NCBI GenBank assembly: GCA_002179805.1
Contig: NAVB01000562.1
Location: 1-16,499, forward strand
Length of the DNA stretch: 16,499 nucleotides
DNA from: Acanthamoeba lenticulata
Taxonomy: Eukaryota; Discosea; Longamoebia; Acanthamoebidae
Reading direction: 5' to 3'
The notes below the pieces were generated by a model that saw nothing but the letters and a program-made list of their open reading frames with translations, made no database searches and was not told the DNA's origin. Every line of letters starts with the position of its first letter. The first letter of the stretch is position 1. Shown in pieces: positions 8,148-16,499 of the stretch. The translations under genes and the position numbers were made by a program.

Positions 8148-8354
8148 ATGGCGGACATAAAAAGGTTCAACAACAAGAAGGAGAGGCGACAGCGGCAGGT
8201 GCGCGTCCATGGGATCATCGACCCAGGTCTCCTGTAGCGATGCAGCACCCATAGCCATGGAGGCGCCTCCTCCCGACAGGTTCTTCCCTTCGTGGCCTTT
8301 TTCTTCGACCCAAATCGCCCCAAGGACCAGTTTGTGGTCGTGCACGTTCGTTGA
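8148..8354 (+). CDS. Possible 41-residue two-exon micro-gene, or last exons of the gene before it
   Basis: An ATG in excellent context (GCAACCATGG) opens a 51-base exon (8148..8198) ending CAG at a GTGCGC donor. A pyrimidine-containing acceptor at 8279 opens a 75-base exon (8280..8354) in the same phase. The joined product is 41 aa: a basic N-terminal half (MADIKRFNNKKERRQRQ) and a hydrophobic half containing FFFDPNRPKDQFVVVH. A perfect AATAAA follows 20 bases after the stop, supporting a real plus-strand transcript end. I know no family with this sequence. These exons could instead be the end of the preceding gene through an acceptor at 8177. The stop faces the 3' end of the YbjQ-family gene, 68 bases away. 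Confidence 0.4.
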
Positions 8355-8373
8355 ATTGGTCAACGCATTTATC

Positions 8374-8379
8374 AATAAA
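8374..8379 (+). terminator. AATAAA polyadenylation signal
   Basis: A canonical AATAAA lies 20 bases after the stop of the 41-residue reading frame on the plus strand. It fits a transcript ending in the gap before the convergent YbjQ-family gene. Confidence 0.6.
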
Positions 8380-8422
8380 AATCACCAAAAACTATTGAAC
8401 AGCTTGCCCAGGGTGCTACTCT

Positions 8423-8936
8423 CTACATGGGAGCCAACTTGACGGCAGAGCCGTAGCACATGACCTCGGTGAGCTTGCCCGACATACATTGGTATTGCAC
8501 CCGCACGACAGCGTCGGCGCCCAGTTCCTAAGCCCGTTGGTGAGCCACCGGGCAGAACAAAAGAGAAGAGACGGAGAGGGGGGCATACCAGCGCGGCCTG
8601 CTCCAGCCTGGCGGTGGCCTCCTTTCTGGCCTCCACCAGCAGACGTGTATCGCCTGTGGCCACAGTCATTGAGTGACTGAGTGAACAACGAGACGCAGCG
8701 GGCTGGCGAGGAGAGGGGCAGCGCACGTACCTCCGATTTCGCCGCCGAAGATGGCCTGGATCTGGGCTGCAGGTGACGATCGCCAACAAGAAAGGAGCGT
8801 AGGTCATGGTCAGCCACCTTTGTTAACGATGTGCGCCAGAAGGTGGCGTACCCCAGGTGTCGCCTACAATCGTCCGGGACCGCACCGTGTGGCCAAACAC
8901 CATGCCCAGGTCTGCCTCATCCCCACAGTCCCTCAT
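8423..8936 (-). CDS. YbjQ / UPF0145-family protein
   Basis: Small protein of the bacterial-type YbjQ (UPF0145, putative heavy-metal-binding) family. Exons on the minus strand: 8936..8852, 8766..8731, 8653..8589, 8527..8423; all phases agree, giving 96 aa, close to the bacterial length of just over 100. Motifs in order are LGMVFGHTVRSRTIVGD, FGGEIGGDTRLL, an Ala/Glu-rich helix (EARKEATARLEQAALELG), ADAVVRVQYQC, and the C-terminal strand EVMCYGSAVKL. In bacteria the protein forms a pentameric ring; its biochemical role is not established. Three introns make bacterial contamination unlikely. The ATG at 8936 is the first in frame; an upstream exon after an AG near 8965 is possible. The third intron is long, with no coding frame of its own. 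Confidence 0.85.
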
Positions 8937-9602
8937 GGGTTGTGAGCCGAATGGCGGCAAGCACTGAGAAACGAGAGGAGGGGAGGAACGTCTAACGGAC
9001 CGCTCGCTGTCTTGCGCCCGGCCACCGTTTCAGCTTAAAGGGCAGAACCGTCATGGGTCAGTTTGGTGGTTCAAATTGATTAAATCAAATGGATAAAGAG
9101 AAGTGCTTGGCAGTGTGCAGTCGTACTGGCGCACAAGTGCAGGAGACGGCGGCTGCTCTGGGAGGAGCTGGCGTGCGTCCGCAGGAAAGGAACCGCGCTG
9201 CCCACGAGCGGCCCTGTGCCAAGCCACGTCAGTCACCTGCTCCTCTCTTAGTTGTTGAGACTCGCGTACGGGAAGAAGACGCCAACAGTTTGTTTCGTGC
9301 CTGCATTTGGGGGAGTTGGTGTTTGTTGTTCGTGCCGAGTGGTGAGGTCGTTCGTTCGTCCAGCAAGAAAGCCAATTTCTTGGTATTTCAAGGTCTGGGA
9401 GAGGCGCAGTGGTCAAGCAACAGCGGACCGTGGCCCCGCGCTTCCTCGCGGACCACCCTGACTCAGTCCTCGCCTCCTCCTTGTTCCTTTGCTGATACCC
9501 TACTGGGTGATCTTGAGGAAGAAGGTGGAGGTGGAGCGGTGATCTACATTCGGCTGCACGACACCCGAGGACGGTGCAGAAAACCAATCATGAACGTCCG
9601 TT
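8937..9602. other. About 670 bases without a convincing gene
   Basis: This lies between the start of the YbjQ-family gene and the end of the next gene, both on the minus strand, so it should hold the promoter of the first and the 3' end of the second. A plus-strand frame from ATG 9089 runs 173 codons to 9610, overlapping the neighbour's stop. It has only moderate GC3, no recognisable motif and none of the short introns typical of the region. A minus-strand frame of 178 codons (9587..9051) looks no better. I see no RNA gene or repeat here. A real but unrecognised gene is possible at low probability. Confidence 0.3.
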
Positions 9603-10341
9603 TTACTTGAGCTCTCGTGTCTCCTTCTCGCTCTTGGTCCCAGAAGCAGAACTGCTGCTCTCCTCTCGATTCCACTCGCGCTTCAACTTCTCCCACACCG
9701 GCGATTGCGTGGCGCCACCAGCTCGGGCTGCCCCGGTGAGGATGGTCTGTCGTGTTTGTTGTGGTGTGAGACCTGACCGCACCACAAATAAGAGGAAGAG
9801 GAGAAGGCGAGTCATCGAGCTTTTGTACGACCTCGGTCAGTTCGGCCCTAGACTTGCCCTGCTGGATCTGCTGGATGAGCTGTGTGCGCAGAGCGTATGA
9901 CGAGAAGGTCAGCAAGGTCGGAACGGTTCGATCCCTCGTTAGAGAGGAGCGAACGAGGTACCTCTTTGTGCCGCGGGTCGTTTTGGAAGGCGAGCAAGGC
10001 CTGCTCCAGGTTCTCTATCTGCCCGGTCAAGCGCTCGGTAGCTTGTGACTTCTGCTGGCGGGAAGAAGAAGCTAAGTTGAGTGCAAAAGGAAGCCAAGCA
10101 GGGGATGAACGAAGGGGACAACCTCGGGCACAGCACGCTGGGCCAGGACCGTTTTGTACAGTTCCAGCGTCTTGGCGTAGACTTCCTTTTGATCCTTCGC
10201 CACGCTTTGTGCATCCACTTCAGCGGCGCGAATATATTTTTCGGCATCGAGTCGCATCTTTTGAATGTGATCATACTCTTGGCGACCAAAGCTTCGGTAC
10301 TCTTGCCACGCCACTTGGGCCATGCGCCACAGTCGTCGCAT
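9603..10341 (-). CDS. Unrecognised small helical protein
   Basis: I do not recognise the family. Exons on the minus strand: 10341..10123, 10051..9962, 9879..9783, 9727..9603; phases agree, giving 176 aa. The N terminus (MRRLWRMAQVAWQEYRSF) is basic and aromatic and could be a mitochondrial presequence, although another Met follows within it. Then come long Gln/Glu/Lys-rich amphipathic helices (residues about 30-135), for example DAEKYIRAAEVDAQSVAKD and GQIENLEQALLAF, that may form a coiled coil. The C terminus is a short helix (SPVWEKLKREW) and a Ser/Lys/Glu tail. The third donor is uncertain: an alternative earlier GT would drop the SPSPLPL segment. Its 5' side faces the 3' end of Rac across 428 bases. 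Confidence 0.65.
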
Positions 10342-10769
10342 CCTTCAATCGCCTGTATTTATCTTCAGGTGTTGGGTTTGTATTTTTTTCTTTTCTTCTT
10401 TTCTTGTTTGGGTCTCGTCGGAGACGTTGGGGTGGGTGTGGGTTTGTGAGGAAGGTGCGTGTGTTCATTTTGCTTGATCGTATATATATACATTACATAT
10501 AGAGAGGGACGGAGACGTCGCGCCTCTGCATCTTCCTCTTGCGGAATAAATAATCGAGATCCAGAAAGCAAAAGGCGAATTGAAGAAGAGTTGTGATTGC
10601 GGAGGAACCCTGGCTGGACCTAAGATGGGGGGTGGGACTAACGCTAAAACACACTTGTGGCGAAGAGACAAGAAACTGATATAAGTTATTTTGTACATTT
10701 GCGCTTTCGACTTGGTCGAGGGGGCGACATACTGGATATAATTTGTGACGAGAGAGGAAGATGAGAGGC
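10342..10769. other. Intergenic, upstream of the helical protein and downstream of Rac
   Basis: No gene is apparent in these 428 bases. It contains the alternating purine-pyrimidine palindrome GTATATATATAC at 10480-10491, a possible TATA element for the minus-strand gene starting at 10341 or simply a breathing AT spot. There is also an AATAAATAATC at 10545-10555 on the plus strand. The upstream part is T-rich on the plus strand. Confidence 0.4.
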
Positions 10770-11699
<930 letters not shown>

Positions 11700-12197
11700 T
11701 GTAATAAGACAACAAGAGAAGCTTCGTACTAAGTCGGGGGTAGGGAGGGACTCTGGGGCGCACGAAGGCAGCAACCGGTTGTGGTACGACTGAAGGCGCG
11801 TGAACGGTTTGCCGAAAGGGGCCTTACGCGAAAGTCTGTCGCGGTGGGAAGGCAACAACGAGCCTCCAATCGCTATTGGCCAGCGCAATTGGACCGCGAA
11901 GCAGTGCGGTCTAGACGACGGGCTTGGGGGCCTAAACGCCAGATTGAGGGCGACAACCGGTAACCATGGCCAAGATGAACTGTTCTGGAAACTCTTGTTT
12001 TCTTCACATTTCATGCATATATGACGTCAGCAAGGAAAAACTCGTACTGGTGATTTCTCTTCAAAATGGCCGCAAAAACCCAGAATTGGAAGCGGCCAAG
12101 TATGCGCGAAATGCACAAACCCTTTTTCTCTTTCTCTCCCCTCCTCATCCCACATCAGCCCCGAAGCGGTTGGTCTTTTCTCCCTCCCTAAACCGAA
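11700..12197. promoter_or_regulatory. Divergent promoter region, Rac / RPL24, with clustered CCAAT motifs
   Basis: These 498 bases separate two divergent start codons. Three CCAAT motifs lie within 27 bases: CCAAT at 11866-11870, ATTGG at 11875-11879 and ATTGG at 11888-11892; the first two form an inverted pair 4 bases apart, and the block could serve both genes. Nearer RPL24 are AAAATGGCCGC at 12063-12073, which resembles the YY1-type motif seen in animal ribosomal-protein promoters (here only by resemblance). At 12116-12143 is a CT-rich tract starting CAAACCC that matches the one before RPL23. No TATA box is evident. Confidence 0.55.
12116..12143 (+). promoter_or_regulatory. Pyrimidine tract upstream of RPL24
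   Basis: CAAACCC followed by runs of TTTTTCTC and TTTCTCTCCCC, about 55-80 bases before the ATG. The minus-strand tract before RPL23 (3175-3148) has the same layout: CAAACC, then TTC/TTTC runs, then TCTCCC. It may mark transcription start sites or act as a TOP-like translational element; this is inference from two genes. Confidence 0.45.
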
Positions 12198-12861
12198 ATG
12201 AAGTACGTACTCCTTGATGGTTGTGTCTTTGAGAGACATTTAGATGGAGGATTGATCATGTCTCTTTGATCTCGTTCCATCTGCAGGACCGAAGTCTGCC
12301 AATTCTCTGGCTACAAGATCTACCCCGGTCATGGCCGGCGTTATGCCCGTACCGACATGAAGACCTTCGTCTTCATCAACGCCAAGGCCGAGAAGGCGTT
12401 CCTCAAGAAGAGCAACCCCCGCAAGGTGCTCTGGACCACCGTGTACAGGCGCATCCACAAGAAGGGCACCACTGCCGAGGTCCAGAAGAAGAAGACCAGG
12501 AAGGTCGTGAAGGTCCAGAGGAACATCGTCGGTGCCACCCTGGAGCAGATCAAGCAGAAGCGTCTTCAGAGGCCCGAGATCAGGGCTGCCGCTAAGGAGG
12601 CTGCCCTCAAGTACGCTTTGCTATTCCTCCCCATTTTGTGACGATGCTAGGGAAGAGAGACATCTGTGTGAATTTTTTTTTCTCACGTCAATGCTTACAC
12701 TCTGTAGGGAGATCAAGGAAAGGCAGAAGAAGAAGGAGGAGCTCAAGAAGAAGACCACTCCCGCCAAGGCCGCTGCCCCCGCCAAGTCCAAGAAGGTCGC
12801 TGCCCCCAAGCCTAAGGCTGCCAAGGCCCCCAAGGCTCCCAAGGGTCAGAAGGGTCGTTAA
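12198..12861 (+). CDS. RPL24: 60S ribosomal protein L24 (eL24)
   Basis: Large-subunit ribosomal protein. Exons 12198..12202, 12287..12610 and 12708..12861 give 160 aa in consistent phase, the usual length. Family segments include [66 protein letters not shown] and a Lys/Ala/Pro-rich tail ([18 protein letters not shown]). The first coding exon is only five bases: ATG plus two bases of a split Lys codon. The N-terminal four-Cys zinc site of archaeal and some other L24 proteins is not evident, as in human L24. The 224 bases after the stop contain no gene; an AATAAA at 13060-13065 could be its polyadenylation signal. Confidence 0.97.
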
Positions 12862-13085
12862 GTCCTTTTTCTCTGCTGTTCCTTAAAAAAACATAAAAGC
12901 TCTTCTCGGGAGAACGCTCGTTTTTTTTGCTCGGCAGCTCGTTTTCAACCTCTTGGCCCATCAACAGAGCGGAAAGCCACTGGGGTCAGTGTTGGTTGTA
13001 GGATCATTTTTCTTCGTGCGCAAAACAAAAAATTCATAAACTGCCAGAAAAAAAACAAAATAAAATCACAAAACACAATCGCACG

Positions 13086-15424
13086 ATGGATTGGTTGTGG
13101 GGGCGTGGTGGAAAGGGTGCTCGTGCGGACGATGCTGGGCAGGGCGGTGTTGGTGGTGCTCCAGGCCTTGGTGCTGGTGGGCAAGGAGGTGAAGCATTTG
13201 GCCGACGCTATGTTGTCGATCTTGCATCGCGCTACCTCGAATCTCTTGCCTGCCTTCGGCACGCCCATGCTACCACCCTCCTCAAAGACAAACGCGTACC
13301 ACACTTTCTTTCTTCAGCACGAAAGAACTCTTCCTCAATTTGATTCTGCGGGGCACCTGCTGCGTGTAGAACCTGTCCGTGGGCGTGCCGTGGTCAGCCC
13401 TGCTGACGCCCCTGATCACGCTGGCCATGGCTGAGGCTTCCTACTACTCCCTCTCCTTCCTTGAACCTCGTGCACTCAAGAAAGAGGTACGCGTGTTGGC
13501 CGACTGGCCAGTGCTGCTCGCACCTTCCAAGCCTTACCTACGCACGCGTGTGGTACACTGGGACCAGACGCTTCGAGGGCTCTACACGCAGGCCTACAAC
13601 AACCTGCGTTCTATCGCTAAGTCGGCCCACGAGCTCGATGCCATCAGCGAGGACGCCAGCAGCGACCACGCCGTACGCACACATGCCCTTTCTCTTTGTC
13701 TTCCTCTATCTTCCTCACCTTCTTCTTTTCTCCTCATCGTGTACACGCAGGAGCCAAGCAACCCGACTTTCTTCGCCGTCATGCTCAAGGACTGCTGTCT
13801 CCTCATCGAGTGCCGATTGGAGATGGTTGGCATGTACGATTGTCCTCCCACCTCTGTCTCCTGCCTCGACGAGCCGCTCCACATGAAGTGTTAACTCGCT
13901 GGCTGGGACCTGTGGCGGTTGCGGCGGGCTATGTACGTAGTTATGGGACGCTGGCCAACGCCATGGGGCCACCACCGCGCTACCAGAACCTAACCTCGCT
14001 CACGGCCAAGCTGGCCGATCGCGCGCGGAATCCCAAGTATTTCTCGCACGCCCTCACGCAGACCCTCAAGGCTCATGTCCTGTACATCATCATCACCGTC
14101 TTTCTCCTGCCTCGAATTCCCTATCCACGAAGAGACTTGACCATGGCCTTATCATGATCGTGGCACAATTGTCTGGTTGCAGGTTCGAGCTCACGATCCT
14201 CCAAAAGCTGTTCCGCATCCAGATGGCGATCGGCAACTACCAGTTCAAGGACAGCACCTTCCTCTCCTTCCAATGCAAGGGCGATCTCGACCAATGGAAG
14301 GCCCTCCTCGCTGAGTGCCAGTCGCCCTCCGCGACCGCCTCTGCGGCCTCCAAGGTGGGCATTCCCCGCCAAACCCGGCTCAGCCCGCCTGGCCTGGCCT
14401 TGGCCCGGTCTAACCGGCCTGAGCTGACGGCGCGCGCACGCACGCACAGGGGCTGGCGCGCAAGGACGACAAGGCGGCCAAGGTGCAGTGCGGGATCTAC
14501 ACGTGGCTCCGGGACTTCTCGCAGGTGACGCTGAGCCGCATCCTTTTCTACTTTGGCAACGTTTACGCCCAGCAGCGCATGCCCAACGGGCGACCGATGG
14601 ACGTTCGCGCCCTCTCGGCCTCGTCTCGGCCCGACTTTTACGCCGTGTAAGCCGCCCTCTTCTCCATCATCACCGTCATTAGTGTTATCATCGACGCGGG
14701 CCTGGGCTGATGGTGCTCCCTCGGCACATCCTGCAGGATCGAGAATTTCACGCAAAACACAGAGGCGCTCAGCGTCTGCGTCGTCTACGAGGTGCCCCGC
14801 TCGGCCGTGCCAGGTACTGCGCCCCCACCCACCCAGGCCCCTGAGCCGCGGGCCTGACGGCAGTCCTTTTCATTTATTTGAATTCTTTCTGCTCAGGAAC
14901 TGAGTTCAGCCCGGACGGGTACATGCCGCCGTCGGCCCTCAAGCGCTACGAGCCGCCCAAGGGCCTCAACTCGTGGCCGGCCATCTTCGCCTTCCCCGGC
15001 GTACACCACCATCACCATCACCACGCTGGCTTGCTCGACGACCTGACATGGCCTGGTCTTAAAATCATGCAGGAGCCGCCAGCCGACCACTGGCCCAACG
15101 TGGTGAGCATGATCCTCGACAATGACGGCGAGCTTAAGCAGTATAAGCAGGCGCTGATGTACTTTGACAAAGCCATCGACTACACCTATGCCGCCGTGCG
15201 CGTCGACGTCGGCTTCACGCTCGTGCGTCCTTCTCTTCCTCCTGGGCTTGACAACTTGCCCGATGGCTCATCGTGCACGGGACGGGGGATTGATGATGCG
15301 CGTGCAGGTGGCGATCTATCGGGGCAAGCAGAGAGCAAGCGAGGGGCTCATCAAGGGCTCGATGAACACCATCGCCGACCACCTGCGCAACACCTCCACC
15401 TTTGCTCGTCTCCGACCCAAATAA
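13086..15424 (+). CDS. KICS2: KICS2 (C12orf66) homologue, KICSTOR complex subunit
   Basis: In animals KICS2 works with KPTN, ITFG2 and SZT2 to place GATOR1 at the lysosome and restrain mTORC1 when nutrients are low. Exons: 13086..13295, 13370..13486, 13568..13672, 13751..13833, 13941..14081, 14183..14354, 14450..14646, 14737..14813, 14897..15000, 15073..15222, 15308..15424; phases agree, 490 aa versus about 445 in human. Family landmarks: PWSALLTPLITLAMAEASYYS near the N terminus, LRGLYT, a Cys-rich helix with LIECRLEMVG, a helix pair ending TWLRDFSQVTLSRILFYF, PDFYAVIENF, SVCVVYEVP, PPKGLNSWPAIFAFP, HWPNVVSMILDN, FTLVAIY, and the end STFARLRPK. The first exon (Gly-rich, then YLESLACLRH) is the least certain; the opposite strand is also open there. 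The stop TAA overlaps an AATAAA. Confidence 0.85.

Positions 15425-15425
<1 letters not shown>
15420..15425 (+). terminator. AATAAA overlapping the KICS2 stop codon
   Basis: The KICS2 stop TAA (15422-15424) is embedded in AATAAA. If used, the 3'UTR would be only tens of bases. A second AATAAA lies at 15725-15730 and is an equally possible end. Confidence 0.45.

Positions 15426-16499
<1,074 letters not shown>

Noticed and set aside
9051..9587. Minus-strand open frame of 178 codons between the YbjQ-family gene and the helical protein
   Set aside because: Composition is irregular, with no motif and no start context. It overlaps an equally weak plus-strand frame.
12945..13304. Minus-strand open frame of 119 codons opposite the KICS2 first exon
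   Set aside because: Its high GC3 is produced by the same bases that give a plus-strand frame high GC3. An upstream stop limits it, I recognise no motif, and the plus strand joins in phase to KICS2.
15007..15024. CAC/CAT repeat that would encode a run of six His
   Set aside because: It lies in a KICS2 intron (15001-15072), so it is not translated and is not an affinity tag or vector trace.

Overview
The window is nuclear DNA of a free-living amoeba, almost certainly Acanthamoeba. It is GC-rich with high GC3. Genes are packed closely on both strands and broken by many short introns (mostly about 45-100 bases). The right edge holds the 5' end of an actin gene that matches Acanthamoeba actin. 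All exon joins given here were worked out by hand from reading frame, splice-site sequence and family motifs; no alignment was run.

Layout, left to right: (1) 3' end of a RapGAP-domain protein (+, to 944); (2) a short Ufm1-specific protease (-, 1203-2335); (3) ribosomal protein L23/uL14 (-, 2501-3131); (4) a 14-exon protein with TPR-like helices and a C-terminal PH domain (+, 3452-6343); (5) an AT-rich island with two identical convergent tRNA-Val-like genes in a perfect 100-bp inverted repeat around a tRNA-Leu-like gene with an abnormal 3' end (6575-7077); (6) an unrecognised helical protein (+, 7205-8080) whose stop codon lies in a perfect 26-bp palindrome; (7) a possible 41-residue spliced micro-gene (+, 8148-8354); (8) a spliced YbjQ/UPF0145-family protein (-, 8423-8936); (9) about 670 bases with no convincing gene; (10) an unrecognised helical protein (-, 9603-10341); (11) a Rac GTPase (-, 10770-11699); (12) ribosomal protein L24/eL24 (+, 12198-12861), divergent from Rac across a CCAAT-rich region; (13) a homologue of KICS2 (C12orf66), a KICSTOR subunit (+, 13086-15424); (14) about 650 bases leading into (15) actin (+, 16076 to the edge).

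There is no operon or single pathway. The mix is housekeeping (two ribosomal proteins, actin, tRNAs) and signalling (RapGAP, Rac, PH protein, KICSTOR subunit), with ufmylation represented by the protease. Points most worth a second look are the tRNA inverted-repeat island, the 26-bp palindrome, the donor splice-site bias toward C at +4, and the KICS2 homologue in an amoeba.
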